Of a stretch of 64,000 bases of DNA, positions 27,200-37,984 are shown piece after piece. The DNA is from Thauera chlorobenzoica (GTDB lineage Bacteria > Pseudomonadota > Gammaproteobacteria > Burkholderiales > Rhodocyclaceae): assembly GCF_001922305.1 (NCBI RefSeq), contig NZ_CP018839.1:2542001-2606000 (forward strand). Direction: 5' to 3'. The notes under the pieces are model-generated. The model was not told where the DNA came from, made no database searches, and saw nothing but the letters and a program-made list of their open reading frames with translations. Each line of letters begins with the position of its first letter. The stretch's first letter is position 1. The translations under genes and the position numbers were made by a program.

Positions 27200-28357
27200 T
27201 CAGGCGCCTCCGGCGGCGCCCGGTGCCGGCAGACGCTCGGGCTCGGCTGACGCCGGTTCGTCCTGCTCGTTGAGCAGGTCGTGCAGCCAGTGGCCGTGGC
27301 GGTTGGCCTTGGTGTGCAGGTAGCGCTGGTTCTGCGCCGTCACTTCGCCGTAGATCGCCTGGCGGGCGACGACGTTGATGCCGGCGCGCTGGAGTGCCTC
27401 GACCTTGCCCGGGTTGTTGGTCAGCAGCAGCACCCTGGAGACGTCGAGCTGCTCGAGCATCTCGTGGGCGACGCGGAAATTGCGCTCGTCCTTGGAAAAG
27501 CCGATCACCTGGTCGGCGTCGATGGTGTCCAGCCCTTCGTCCTGCAGGCCGTAGGCGCGCAGCTTGTTGGCGAGCCCGATGCCGCGCCCTTCCTGGGTCA
27601 GGTACAGCAGGACGCCGCCGCCCTGGGCGCGGATCGCGGCCACTCCACGGCGCAGCTGTTCGCCGCAGTCGCAGCGCAGGCTGCCGAAGAGATCGCCGGT
27701 CAGGCAGGACGAATGCAGGCGCACCGGCACCGCCTCCGGCCATCGTGCGCGCTCGCCGATGAGGATGGCGACATGCTCGTGCATGCCGTCGGCTTCGCGA
27801 AAGAGAATGAAGCGGCTGTCGTCCGCTTCCGACAGTGGTACGCGCGCCTCGCTCACCCGGGTGAGCTGGCCGGAGCCGCTGTGGCACAGGCGCAAGGCTT
27901 CGTCTGCATCGACCGCCAGCAGCATGCCGCTGGCGACTTCCGCCGCCACCGCCGCCGCCTGTGCCGGCGAGACCGGACAGACGATCGCCGCCGGCACCAG
28001 CTGGGCGCGGGCGAGCAGGCGGACTGCGGCATCCTCGCAGCGCTCGGCCGGCTTCGCCGTGCATTGTGCAGGCAGCCGGACGCCGCGCGTCCACGCCAGC
28101 TCGCGCAACCCCTGGCAGGCGGGCAGGGACTCGAAGGCGAGTTCCTGGGCGTCGCCGTCCACCGTCTGCCCGAGGGCGGCCATGCGGTGGCGGCTGAGCA
28201 CCAGCCGTGCGGCCGATCCGGCGAGCGCCTGGGCCGCGGCGAGGGTATCGTCGTTGAGACCTTCGACCGCCTGGATCAGGACGTTGCGGCCGGCGTCGCG
28301 CAACAGGATGGGGAGGCCGCGTCGCAGGTCGAAAATTGCACGCTCGGCTTGGCGCAT
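27200..28357 (-). CDS. ribA: GTP cyclohydrolase II with degenerate RibB-like N-terminal domain
   Basis: The C-terminal half (from about residue 175) is GTP cyclohydrolase II, the first enzyme of riboflavin synthesis. Its zinc cysteines are in SSCLTGDLFGSLRCDCGEQL, followed by LLYLTQEGRGIGLANKLRAY and LLTNNPGKVEAL. The N-terminal half (RRGLPILLRDAGRNVL, LVLSRHRMAALGQ) resembles a decayed dihydroxybutanone-phosphate synthase domain and lacks that enzyme's acidic catalytic motif as far as I can see. The whole is 385 residues. The frame is open far upstream, but MRQAERAIFDLRRG with a GGAG site fixes the start. It lies downstream of moaA on the same strand with a 259-base gap. Confidence 0.9.
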   Translation of the reverse strand: MRQAERAIFDLRRGLPILLRDAGRNVLIQAVEGLNDDTLAAAQALAGSAARLVLSRHRMAALGQTVDGDAQELAFESLPACQGLRELAWTRGVRLPAQCTAKPAERCEDAAVRLLARAQLVPAAIVCPVSPAQAAAVAAEVASGMLLAVDADEALRLCHSGSGQLTRVSEARVPLSEADDSRFILFREADGMHEHVAILIGERARWPEAVPVRLHSSCLTGDLFGSLRCDCGEQLRRGVAAIRAQGGGVLLYLTQEGRGIGLANKLRAYGLQDEGLDTIDADQVIGFSKDERNFRVAHEMLEQLDVSRVLLLTNNPGKVEALQRAGINVVARQAIYGEVTAQNQRYLHTKANRHGHWLHDLLNEQDEPASAEPERLPAPGAAGGA

Positions 28358-28616
28358 TGCTTGTTCTCCGTTCGGATGTTCGGGCTTGCCGCGTGAGCGG
28401 GGCGGGGCGAGCCGGATCGGGTGGAATGGGGCGGGAGTTCGATGTCGATGGGAAGACTTGTAGCAGATTGGGGCGGAAACCGTATTCTGCAAGCGGCCGG
28501 GTTCGTGGGCCGCGGGTGTCCTGGGGGCACGCGCAAGGGGAGCCGGGCGGGGACGCCGGGTGCCGGTGGCGGGACGGGACCGGCGCTGTGCGCGGGCGGC
28601 GGTCCTGCCGGGCACC

Positions 28617-29696
28617 TCAGCCGCCGATGTAGGACATCTCGATCTTGCGCAGGGCGGCGGTTTGCGCGGTGCGGATTTCCGAATAGCGGTCCTCGCGCTG
28701 CTGCCACACGCTGGCGATCGCCGCGTCGAGCAGGGCGTCGTCGGCGCCTTTGCGCAGCAGGGCGCGCAGGTCGTGGCCGGCCTGGGCGAACAAACAGGTG
28801 TACAGCTTGCCTTCGGTGGACAGGCGGATGCGGGTGCAGCTCGAGCAGAAGGCCTGGGTTACCGAGGAGATCACGCCGATTTCGCCGCCGCCGTCCTTGT
28901 AACGCCAGCGTTCGGCGACTTCGCCTTCGTAGTTGGGGTCGATCGCTTCGAGCGGGAACAGGCGGTCGATGCGGGCGATCACTTCGCGCGAGGGCAGGAC
29001 CTCGTCCATCTTCCAGCCGTTGGAGGCGCCCACGTCCATGAACTCGATGAAGCGCAGGATGTGGCCGCTGTGGCGGAAGTGTCCGGCCATCGCCTCGATG
29101 TCGCTGTCGTTGGTGCCGCGTTTGACCACCATGTTGATCTTGATCGGCCCCAGCCCGGCGCTGCGCGCCGCCTCGATGCCCTCGAGCACTTTTTCCACCG
29201 GGTAGTCGGCATCGTTCATGCGCCGGAACAAGGCGTCGTCGAGTGCGTCCAGGCTTACCGTGACCCGGTGCAGGCCGGCGTTTTTGAGGCGCTGGGCGAG
29301 TCTGGGCAGCAGCACGCCGTTGGTGGTGAGGGTGACTTCGACGCCGTCGAGCCTTGCCAGCATGCCGATCAGGCGCTCGATGTCCTTGCGCAGCAGCGGC
29401 TCGCCGCCGGTGATGCGGATCTTCCTGACGCCGTGGGCGACGAACAGGCGCGCCACGCGGAGGATTTCCTCGAAGCTCAGCAGTTCGCGACGGGGCAGGA
29501 AGGCGTGGTCGTCGCCGAACACTTCGCGCGGCATGCAGTAGATGCAGCGGAAGTTGCAGCGGTCCGTGACCGAGATGCGCAGGTCGCGCACATGACGCCC
29601 GCGGCGGTCGGACAGGAGCTCGCCCGCAGCGGGGGGCTGGCCGGTGGCGGGCGCGAGGGCGGGTGCTGCAGCCTCATGGATGGGGATGACTTTCAT
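28617..29696 (-). CDS. moaA: GTP 3',8-cyclase, molybdenum cofactor synthesis
   Basis: MoaA is a radical SAM enzyme making the first intermediate of molybdopterin from GTP. The 359-residue protein has the SAM cluster motif C-x3-C-x2-C in [13 protein letters not shown], the [12 protein letters not shown] segment, the second cluster cysteines in [20 protein letters not shown], and the C-terminal di-glycine (SYIGG) that MoaA needs for activity. A GTG at 29705 could start it three codons earlier; the ATG at 29696 is preferred because a promoter is visible just upstream. The molybdenum cofactor is needed by HcrA in this same window. Confidence 0.95.
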   Translation of the reverse strand: MKVIPIHEAAAPALAPATGQPPAAGELLSDRRGRHVRDLRISVTDRCNFRCIYCMPREVFGDDHAFLPRRELLSFEEILRVARLFVAHGVRKIRITGGEPLLRKDIERLIGMLARLDGVEVTLTTNGVLLPRLAQRLKNAGLHRVTVSLDALDDALFRRMNDADYPVEKVLEGIEAARSAGLGPIKINMVVKRGTNDSDIEAMAGHFRHSGHILRFIEFMDVGASNGWKMDEVLPSREVIARIDRLFPLEAIDPNYEGEVAERWRYKDGGGEIGVISSVTQAFCSSCTRIRLSTEGKLYTCLFAQAGHDLRALLRKGADDALLDAAIASVWQQREDRYSEIRTAQTAALRKIEMSYIGG

Positions 29697-29722
29697 GATG
29701 GGCACTGGAAACGGACGCCTCG

Positions 29723-29751
29723 ATTATCGGTACAGGGGCACAACGGCGCAA
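29723..29751 (-). promoter_or_regulatory. Candidate sigma-70 promoter for moaA
   Basis: On the minus strand, TTGCGC (29746-29751) is separated by 17 bases from GATAAT (29723-29728). This matches the sigma-70 pattern with good spacing. The predicted start of transcription, near 29716, leaves a leader of about 20 bases before the moaA ATG. Confidence 0.5.
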
Positions 29752-29866
29752 GACGGGCATCGTCGCCGGGGACTCGGGCGCTGGGCGAGGGGGGCAAGAG
29801 GGAGGCATCGGCGGGCGGTGTATGATTGCGCTCCGGACCGATCCGGCACCAGGAGAAAAAACGAAT

Positions 29867-32296
29867 ATGGCCGAACTCGTGCCGCTGCCGGCGACGGCAC
29901 TGCGTACCCGCTGCAACCCCGCCTGCTTCAGCTTCGATACCACCGAATCCCTTGCCGACCATGCCGGCGACCTGGGGCAGGAGCGCGCCGTCGAGGCGAT
30001 CCGCTTCGGCCTGGCGATGGGCCACAGCGGCTATCACGTGTTCGTCCTCGGTGAGACCGGCAGCGGCAAGCATGCGACCACCTTCCGCCTGCTGCGCGAG
30101 CGCGCCGCGACCGAGCCGGTGCCGCCCGATCTGTGCTACCTGCACAATTTCGACGAGGCGCTCAAGCCTTGCCTGCTGACCTTGCCCGCCGGCCGCGGCG
30201 CAGCGCTGCGCGCGCACATGCAGACCTTCATCCGCGAACTGGGGCCGGCGCTGGGGGCGGCGCTCGACAGCGACGCCCACACCGAGCGCGTCGAGGCGCT
30301 GCAAAGCGCGCACAAGGCACGCGAGGAAGGCGCGCTGCGCGAACTGGGCCAGGCCTGTGGTGCTGAAGGCATCTCCCTGCTGCAGACACCCGAAGGCTTC
30401 GTGTTCGCGCCCACGCGCGAGGGCGAGGTGATCTCGCCGGAAGCGTTCGAGGCCCTGCCGGAGGCCGAGCGCCACGAGATCGAAGGCCGGGTCACCGCCT
30501 GGAGCGAGAAGCTGGAAGACCTGCTCAACGAGTTTCCCGGTTGGCGCAAGGCGGTGCGCGAGTCGATCGAGCGCGCCGAGCATGAGGTGCTGGAGCCGGC
30601 GGTGTCGCACCTGCTGCGCAGCGTGCGCGAGGCCCACGTCGACCTGCCCGAGGTGCTGACGTTTGTCGATGCGGTGGCGCTCGACGTGCTCGACAGCGCG
30701 ATCAAGGGCACGATGCTCGACGAAGAAGAAGATGAGGTCGCCGAGCCCGAGGAAAACACCCGCTACCATCGCTACCAGGTCAAGCTGCTGGTCGATCATT
30801 CCGCCTCGCGGGGCGCGCCGGTGGTGTTCGAGAACAATCCCGGCTACGGCAACCTGATCGGGCGCATCGAGCACATCGTGCAGCAGGGCAACCAGGTCAG
30901 CCATTTCAACCTGATCCGCGCCGGGGCGCTGCACCGCGCCAACGGCGGCTACCTGGTGCTCGATGCCGAGCGCCTGCTGGCCCAGCCGTTCGCCTGGGAA
31001 GGGCTCAAGCGCTGCCTGCGCGCGGGCGAGATCCGCATCGAGCCGCCGGCCGAAGCTCAGGGCTGGAGCGGGGCGCTGACGCTGGAGCCGCAGGCGCTGC
31101 CGAGCGCGTTGAAGGTGGTGCTGGTGGGCGACCGGGACGTCTATTACCTGCTGATGGAGCACGATCCGGAGTTCGCCGACCTGTTCAAGGTTGCGGCCGA
31201 CTTCAACGACGATCTGCCGCGCACGCCGGAAAACGAGTGCGAATACGCCCGCCTGATGGCCTTGCTGGCGCGCGGGGCGAAGCTGCTGCCGATCGAGCGC
31301 AGCGGCGTCGCCCGCCTGGTGGAGGAGGCGTCGCGGCTGGCCGAGGATGCCGGTCGGCTGTCGCTGAACACCCGCGCGCTGTCCGACCTGATGCGCGAGG
31401 CCGACTACCACGCCCGCCTGAAGGGGCTCGCCGCCACCGGCCGTGCCGAAGTCGAGGATGCGCTGGCGGCACGTGCGCGGCGTTGCAACCGCTACCCCAC
31501 CCGGGTGCGCGAATCGATTCTCGACGGGACGACGCTGATTTCCACCGACGGCGAGCGCGCCGGCCAGATCAACGGCCTGGTGGTGGTGGAGCTGGCCGCC
31601 GAGCGCTTCGGCCATCCGGTGCGGATCACCGCCACCGTGCGGATGGGCGAAGGCGACGTCGTCGACATCGAGCGCGAGACCGAACTCGGCGGCGCCATCC
31701 ATTCCAAGGGGGTGCTGATCCTGTCGGCCTTCCTCGCCGCGCGCTATGCCCGGCATCAGCCGCTGTCGCTGTCGGCGAGCCTGGTGTTCGAACAGTCCTA
31801 CGCCCCGGTCGAGGGCGACTCTGCGTCGCTGGCCGAGCTGTGCGCACTGCTCTCGGCGCTGACCCAGATCCCGATCCAGCAGCGCTTTGCGATCACCGGT
31901 TCGGTGAACCAGTTCGGCGAGGTGCAGGTGATCGGCGGCGTCAACGAGAAGATCGAGGGCTTCTTCGACCTGTGTGCCGTGCGTGGGCTGGATGGCACGC
32001 ACGGGGTGGTCATTCCGGCGGCGAGCGTGCGCCACCTGATGTTGCGTGAAGACGTGGTGCAGGCGGCAGGCGAAGGGCGTTTCCATATTCATGCGGTGAA
32101 GACCGTGGATGAGGCGATGACCGTGCTCACCGGGGTCGAGGCCGGCGAACCCGACGCGAAGGGCGTGATTCCGAAAGGCACGCTCAATCACAAGATCGCC
32201 ACCGTGCTCGCCGAGATGACGGCGGCACGGCACGCCTATTCCGAAACCGAAGGTGCGGCGGGCGCGCGCCAGCATCGCCGGCGGCACGGGGTCTGA
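29867..32296 (+). CDS. Lon-like ATP-dependent protease (AAA_32 type)
   Basis: The 809-residue protein is a Lon-related protease of the group lacking the classical Lon N-domain. Walker A is GETGSGKH at residues 62-69. A central helical insertion lies around residues 90-290, followed by the ATPase C-part and the Lon proteolytic domain. The catalytic Ser is in GDSASLAELCALLSAL and the Lys in GGVNEKIEGFFDLC. The ATG at 29867 has an AGGAG site at 29851-29855; an in-frame ATG 15 codons earlier lacks one. It diverges from moaA. Physiological substrates are unknown. Confidence 0.92.
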   Translation: MAELVPLPATALRTRCNPACFSFDTTESLADHAGDLGQERAVEAIRFGLAMGHSGYHVFVLGETGSGKHATTFRLLRERAATEPVPPDLCYLHNFDEALKPCLLTLPAGRGAALRAHMQTFIRELGPALGAALDSDAHTERVEALQSAHKAREEGALRELGQACGAEGISLLQTPEGFVFAPTREGEVISPEAFEALPEAERHEIEGRVTAWSEKLEDLLNEFPGWRKAVRESIERAEHEVLEPAVSHLLRSVREAHVDLPEVLTFVDAVALDVLDSAIKGTMLDEEEDEVAEPEENTRYHRYQVKLLVDHSASRGAPVVFENNPGYGNLIGRIEHIVQQGNQVSHFNLIRAGALHRANGGYLVLDAERLLAQPFAWEGLKRCLRAGEIRIEPPAEAQGWSGALTLEPQALPSALKVVLVGDRDVYYLLMEHDPEFADLFKVAADFNDDLPRTPENECEYARLMALLARGAKLLPIERSGVARLVEEASRLAEDAGRLSLNTRALSDLMREADYHARLKGLAATGRAEVEDALAARARRCNRYPTRVRESILDGTTLISTDGERAGQINGLVVVELAAERFGHPVRITATVRMGEGDVVDIERETELGGAIHSKGVLILSAFLAARYARHQPLSLSASLVFEQSYAPVEGDSASLAELCALLSALTQIPIQQRFAITGSVNQFGEVQVIGGVNEKIEGFFDLCAVRGLDGTHGVVIPAASVRHLMLREDVVQAAGEGRFHIHAVKTVDEAMTVLTGVEAGEPDAKGVIPKGTLNHKIATVLAEMTAARHAYSETEGAAGARQHRRRHGV

Positions 32297-32326
32297 CGCG
32301 GCGCGCGCGCTCCCGTTGCGCAGTCT

Positions 32327-32923
32327 TCACCTCAGGCCGACGATCATGCTCAGCAGCAGGGCGAGCACCGCCATCAGCGCGAGCCACGCGGCCACCCCGG
32401 TGGCGAGCACGAAGCTGCCCAGCACGCGCGACTTGGCATGGTCGTCGAGCTTGAACAGCGGCTCGATGCCGTGGTAGATGAGCGCCGCCGAAGCCACCCA
32501 GGCGGCGGCGAGCGCGATCCCGGCTACCCACCCCGAGGGGATGAAGAGCACCAGCGCGCAGAGCCACAACGGCGTCGGCGCCACCGCGGCGAGCATGAAT
32601 GCGTCGTGGAAGTCCGGGCGCGCGCCGATGACGTCGCCCATCTGCTGGATCAGGCTCGCCATCAGCGGCACCATCAGCAGCTGCGCGGCAAAAAAGGCGA
32701 CGAACACGGCGCCGGCCTCGAATGCGCTGATTTCCGGGACTGCGGCGGGAAACACCGCGCCGGGGGTCACGAACATCGAGTACAGCAGCATCGCCGGCGG
32801 AATCAGCGACATCGGCACCACGTACATCAGGAAGACCCGCATCACCGAAGGGTGGATGCGGACCAGATCCGACCATCCTTCGGAATACGAATACAGCATC
32901 TTCGGAAAATCATGGACATGCAT
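32327..32923 (-). CDS. Yip1-domain integral membrane protein
   Basis: The 198-residue protein has a cytoplasmic N-terminus (HDFPKMLYSYSEGWSDLVRI) and about five membrane helices, including FLMYVVPMSLIPPAMLLYSM and LCALVLFIPSGWVAGIALAA, which fits the bacterial Yip1 family. Function is unknown. I chose the start MHVHDFPKM because a GAGGAG site lies six bases ahead. A start at 32941 (MAEETIMHVHDF) is possible. Its 3' end faces the Lon-like protease gene. The 180 bases between it and the PIN gene hold no gene I can support. Confidence 0.75.
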   Translation of the reverse strand: MHVHDFPKMLYSYSEGWSDLVRIHPSVMRVFLMYVVPMSLIPPAMLLYSMFVTPGAVFPAAVPEISAFEAGAVFVAFFAAQLLMVPLMASLIQQMGDVIGARPDFHDAFMLAAVAPTPLWLCALVLFIPSGWVAGIALAAAWVASAALIYHGIEPLFKLDDHAKSRVLGSFVLATGVAAWLALMAVLALLLSMIVGLR

Positions 32924-33103
32924 GATCGTCTCCTCGGCCATCGGTTCCCCTCGAGGCCTCCCCTGCGCTGCGTGAGCGAACTTGGGCAGTAGACCATGTT
33001 CCGGAGCATTCGTGCCGGCAGGGCAGGACTCGACGACCGAGTCGCGTTTGAAGGTCGCCGACTTGCAGACGGGCAGACGCAGCACCCTCTTCTACATCCC
33101 GGC

Positions 33104-33529
33104 TCAGCGTTCCAGAAAGTCCCGTGGCAGGACAACCGGAATTCGGCGATAGGGGTTGAGCGTCAGCAAGTCCTCATCGCTGCTGACGACGACATCGGCC
33201 GAGCAGGCAAGGGCCAAGGCCAGGAACTTGTTGTCGCGCGGGTCGCGGCAAGGCTCCTGAAGCATCGTCTCGTCGGCCTCGGAAACGTGGAACAGCCGTG
33301 CGTGCCGGCGGTAGAGCTCGACGAACTGCTGGCGTAGATCGCGGTCGAGGTAGCGGTCGAACTTCTCTCGCGACATGACCTCAGCGAGTTCGGCAAGCGT
33401 CGAATCGGAAACGCACAATTCGGCTTGCGCGATCGCCTTCAGAAAAGCCTGGCGCGGGATCGATGTGGGCCGAAGGGCTGCGCTGACGAGCGTGCTGGTG
33501 TCGAAGACAACCCGCTTAACGAAGTTCAT
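33104..33529 (-). CDS. PIN-domain toxin (VapC-like ribonuclease)
   Basis: The 141-residue protein is a PIN-domain nuclease of the PIN_3 group. The acidic site is seen at Asp10 (VVFDTSTLVSA), Glu47 (DSTLAELAEV), Asp99 (DPRDNKFLALA) and Asp118-120 (SSDEDLL). Such toxins cleave RNA and halt growth when their antitoxin is lost. Its start lies inside the end of the antitoxin gene (14-base overlap), as is usual for a type II toxin-antitoxin operon. The RNA target is unknown. Confidence 0.9.
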   Translation of the reverse strand: MNFVKRVVFDTSTLVSAALRPTSIPRQAFLKAIAQAELCVSDSTLAELAEVMSREKFDRYLDRDLRQQFVELYRRHARLFHVSEADETMLQEPCRDPRDNKFLALALACSADVVVSSDEDLLTLNPYRRIPVVLPRDFLER

Positions 33530-33791
33530 TCACCATCCGCTGCACATCACTGTCGGACAGGTCGAGCGCCTCGGGTTTGAGGCGCGCATCCGCGGAGCGG
33601 AAGAAGGCCTCGAAATCGCTGACAACGCGTTCGCGCTGCTCACGGACAGCCAGCAACTCCTTCATGTCTGCGGGCGACAGGACAAAAGCCACCGGGCGAC
33701 CGCGACGGGTGATGGTGACCGGTTCGCGCTGGGCGCTGTCGATCAACTCGCCGAAGCGATTCTGGGCCTCGACGGAGGTCACGGTACGCAT
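33516..33791 (-). CDS. Phd/YefM-family antitoxin
   Basis: The 91-residue antitoxin has the family opening MRTVTSVEAQNRFGELIDSA and REPVTITRRGRPVAFVLSP, which form the DNA-binding dimer, and an acidic C-terminal tail (residues 50-91) that should wrap the toxin. The frame is open 15 codons further upstream, but the ATG at 33791 has an AGGAG site seven bases ahead. A consensus TATAAT (-10) lies about 35 bases upstream. It precedes and overlaps the PIN toxin gene and presumably represses the shared promoter. Confidence 0.9.
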   Translation of the reverse strand: MRTVTSVEAQNRFGELIDSAQREPVTITRRGRPVAFVLSPADMKELLAVREQRERVVSDFEAFFRSADARLKPEALDLSDSDVQRMVNELR

Positions 33792-33825
33792 GATCAGTCT
33801 CCTGGCTGAAATAGCTAACATGGAG

Positions 33826-33831
33826 ATTATA
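33826..33831 (-). promoter_or_regulatory. -10 element of the toxin-antitoxin promoter
   Basis: The minus strand reads TATAAT here, 34 bases before the antitoxin ATG. No convincing -35 hexamer is visible at the usual distance, so activity may be low or regulated. Confidence 0.5.
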
Positions 33832-33853
33832 GGCAAAACAGGGGGATCTTGGC

Positions 33854-34014
33854 GAAAGGATACGGTGGGAGCAGTGCGCGGCAGGCCTCGAAGGAGAGCC
33901 GCACGTGGGTCGGGCGCCCGCGCCCGGTGATGATGACCGGTCCGGCCATCGCCGCCTTCTTGGTGCGTCCGGGCTGGCGGCTAAACGCCCGGCTCACAGG
34001 GTGGTGGTTGGCAT
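33854..34014 (-). pseudogene. Frameshifted remnant of a second Phd-type antitoxin
   Basis: On the minus strand an ATG at 34014 reads MPTTTL and then stops. One frame over, the reading continues as SRAFSRQPGRTKKAAMAG and PVIITGRGRPTHVRLSFEA. This is the typical body of a prevent-host-death antitoxin of the SREFN...GPVFITDRGRPAHVLL type. The start and body are in different frames and the tail is degenerate, so this is a decayed copy. No toxin gene is left beside it. The rest of the gap from 33792 to 34156 holds only the antitoxin promoter. Confidence 0.65.
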
Positions 34015-34156
34015 GATCGGATCGGTGATCAGGAGCGTGAGGCAGCTCGCCTGCGGTGGTAGTGGCTGTGTAGTTCGGTCGCGGAGCGAGACCCAAGATC
34101 GGAGGGTGCAGGGCGACCAAAAACGGCGCTGATGCCCGCTCTGAGATCCCGTGAAC

Positions 34157-34184
34157 GAAAAATGCCATCCCGAAGGATGGCATT
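34157..34184 (-). terminator. Intrinsic terminator after the tRNA-Asn genes
   Basis: On the minus strand, AATGCCATCC and GGATGGCATT form a perfect 10-bp stem closed by a stable TTCG tetraloop, followed by TTT. It lies just downstream of the two leftward tRNA-Asn genes and should end their transcript. Confidence 0.85.
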
Positions 34185-34196
34185 CTCGTTTGAAGC

Positions 34197-34272
34197 TGGC
34201 TCCCCGACCTGGGCTCGAACCAGGGACCTACGGATTAACAGTCCGGCGCTCTACCGACTGAGCTATCGGGGA
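34197..34272 (-). tRNA. tRNA-Asn (GTT)
   Basis: On the minus strand this 76-base gene begins TCCCCGATAGCTCAGTCGG and ends in an encoded CCA. The 7-bp acceptor stem is TCCCCGA/TCGGGGA. The anticodon GTT lies at 34237-34239 within the loop CTGTTAA, and the T arm has GGTTCGAGCC. This is the downstream member of two identical copies. Confidence 0.97.
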
Positions 34273-34336
34273 ATTACTTTTTTGCAGCTTTTGCCGCGAC
34301 TTGCTGTTCCTTGGAGAAGCACCAAGTCCTGAAACT

Positions 34337-34412
34337 TGGCTCCCCGACCTGGGCTCGAACCAGGGACCTACGGATTAACAGTCCGGCGCTCTACCGACTG
34401 AGCTATCGGGGA
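34337..34412 (-). tRNA. tRNA-Asn (GTT), second identical copy
   Basis: This is identical over all 76 bases to the copy 140 bases to the left, including the encoded CCA and the GTT anticodon. The 64-base spacer shows no terminator, so both are probably made from one precursor. A shared leftward promoter should lie to the right, between 34413 and the tyrB stop at 34501. Confidence 0.97.
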
Positions 34413-34500
34413 ACAGAGGCGCGCATTCTAGGCAACGGATGCGCGCTCGTCAAGGCTGGGGTGGCAGATTTTGCGAGCCTGCCGCCCTGGCCGGGTTGGG

Positions 34501-35709
34501 TCAGTCCTTGACGACCTGGGCGATCGCTTTGGCGACGTAGCCGATGTTCTTCGAGTTCAGTGCGGCGAGGCAGATGCGGCCGGTGGATACGGCATAGATG
34601 CCGAAGTCGGCCTTCAGCTTCTCGACCTGGGCGGCGGTGAGCCCGGTGTAGGAGAACATGCCGCGCTGCTTGATCACGAAGGAGAAGTCCTGCGCCACGC
34701 CTTCGGCCTTGAGCTGCTCGACGAGGCCGGTGCGCATGGCGCGGATGCGCTCGCGCATGCCGGCCAGTTCGTCCTCCCACATCTGACGCAGTTCGGGCGA
34801 GTTCAGCACCGCGGCGACGACGGCGCCGCCGTGGGTGGGCGGGTTGGAGTAGTTGGTGCGGACCACGCGCTTGACCTGCGACAGCACGCGGCCGGCCTCT
34901 TCCTTGCTGGCGGTGACGATCGACAGCGCGCCGACGCGCTCGCCGTAGAGCGAGAAGCTCTTCGAGAACGAGCTCGAGACGAAGAACTGCAGGCCGCTGG
35001 CGGAGAAGGCGCGCACCGCGACGGCGTCGGCGGCGATGCCGTCGGCGAAGCCCTGGTAGGCCATGTCGAGGAAGGGGATCAGGCCGCGGTTGCGGCACAC
35101 GGCGACGACTTCGTCCCACTGCGCGTCGGAGAGGTCGGCACCGGTCGGGTTGTGGCAGCAGGCGTGGAGGACGATGACCGAGCCCGGCTGCAGGCTGTCG
35201 AGCTTGGCCTTCATGCCGGCGAAGTCCACGCCGCGGGTGGCGGCGTCGTAGTAGGGGTAGTTCTCGACCGGGAAGCCGGCGGACTCGAACAGCGCGCGGT
35301 GATTTTCCCAGCTCGGATCGGAGATGTAGACGGTGGCCCCGGGCAGCAGGCGCTTCAGGTAGTCGGCGCCGACCTTCAGCGCGCCGGTGCCGCCGAGCGC
35401 TTCGACGGTGACGACCTGGCCGCTGCTGGCGAGGGCGGAGTCCTTGCCGAACAGCAGGTTCTGCACGGCGCTGTTGTAGGCGCCGAGACCTTCGATCGGC
35501 TGGTAGCCGCGCGGCGGCATGGCTTCGAGGCGGGCCTTCTCGGCGGCGCGCACTGCGGCCAGCAGCGGGATCTTGCCGTTGTCGTCGTAGTACACGCCGA
35601 CGCCGAGGTTGACCTTCTCGGCGCGGGTGTCGGCGGCGAAGGCCTCGTTCAGGCCAAGGATCGGGTCACGGGGCGCCATCTCGACGGCGGCGAAGATCGA
35701 AGCGGACAT
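34501..35709 (-). CDS. tyrB: Class I aromatic/aspartate aminotransferase
   Basis: The 402-residue PLP enzyme transfers amino groups between aspartate or aromatic amino acids and 2-oxoglutarate. Lys250 in SSSFSKSFSLYGERVG binds PLP, Asp215 is in FLDMAYQGF, and HACCHNPTGADL and TNYSNPPTHGG are family motifs. It resembles TyrB/AspC equally; the symbol is tentative. The frame is open well upstream, but the MSASIFAAVEMAPRDPILGL start follows a GGAG site. It diverges from uvrB across 154 bases. Confidence 0.92.
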   Translation of the reverse strand: MSASIFAAVEMAPRDPILGLNEAFAADTRAEKVNLGVGVYYDDNGKIPLLAAVRAAEKARLEAMPPRGYQPIEGLGAYNSAVQNLLFGKDSALASSGQVVTVEALGGTGALKVGADYLKRLLPGATVYISDPSWENHRALFESAGFPVENYPYYDAATRGVDFAGMKAKLDSLQPGSVIVLHACCHNPTGADLSDAQWDEVVAVCRNRGLIPFLDMAYQGFADGIAADAVAVRAFSASGLQFFVSSSFSKSFSLYGERVGALSIVTASKEEAGRVLSQVKRVVRTNYSNPPTHGGAVVAAVLNSPELRQMWEDELAGMRERIRAMRTGLVEQLKAEGVAQDFSFVIKQRGMFSYTGLTAAQVEKLKADFGIYAVSTGRICLAALNSKNIGYVAKAIAQVVKD

Positions 35710-35863
35710 GGAAACTCCAGTTGTTGCGGTTGTGCGGGCAGATCGGCCGCGGCTCGGGGGACGGCATTGCGTGCCTCGAGGCGCGATTTGGGAAATAATC
35801 GACGCTTTGGCGTGTGCGCCCCACTCCGGGGCGAACCGCTGAAAAACAAACGGAAATTCTAGC

Positions 35864-37969
<2,106 letters not shown>

Positions 37970-37984
37970 CAGGGAGAGGGGAAA

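Noticed and set aside
28358..28616. Possible FMN riboswitch in the 259-base gap upstream of ribA
   Set aside because: I looked for the conserved FMN-element sequences on the minus strand and did not find them; the gap shows no convincing RNA structure.
29693..32287. An 864-codon minus-strand frame opposite the Lon-like protease
   Set aside because: It has no domain or plausible ribosome site, and composition is dominated by His, Arg, Gln and Gly. It is the shadow of a real gene with Walker and Ser/Lys motifs.
35710..35863. LexA box expected before uvrB
   Set aside because: No CTG-N10-CAG palindrome is present in the divergent gap.
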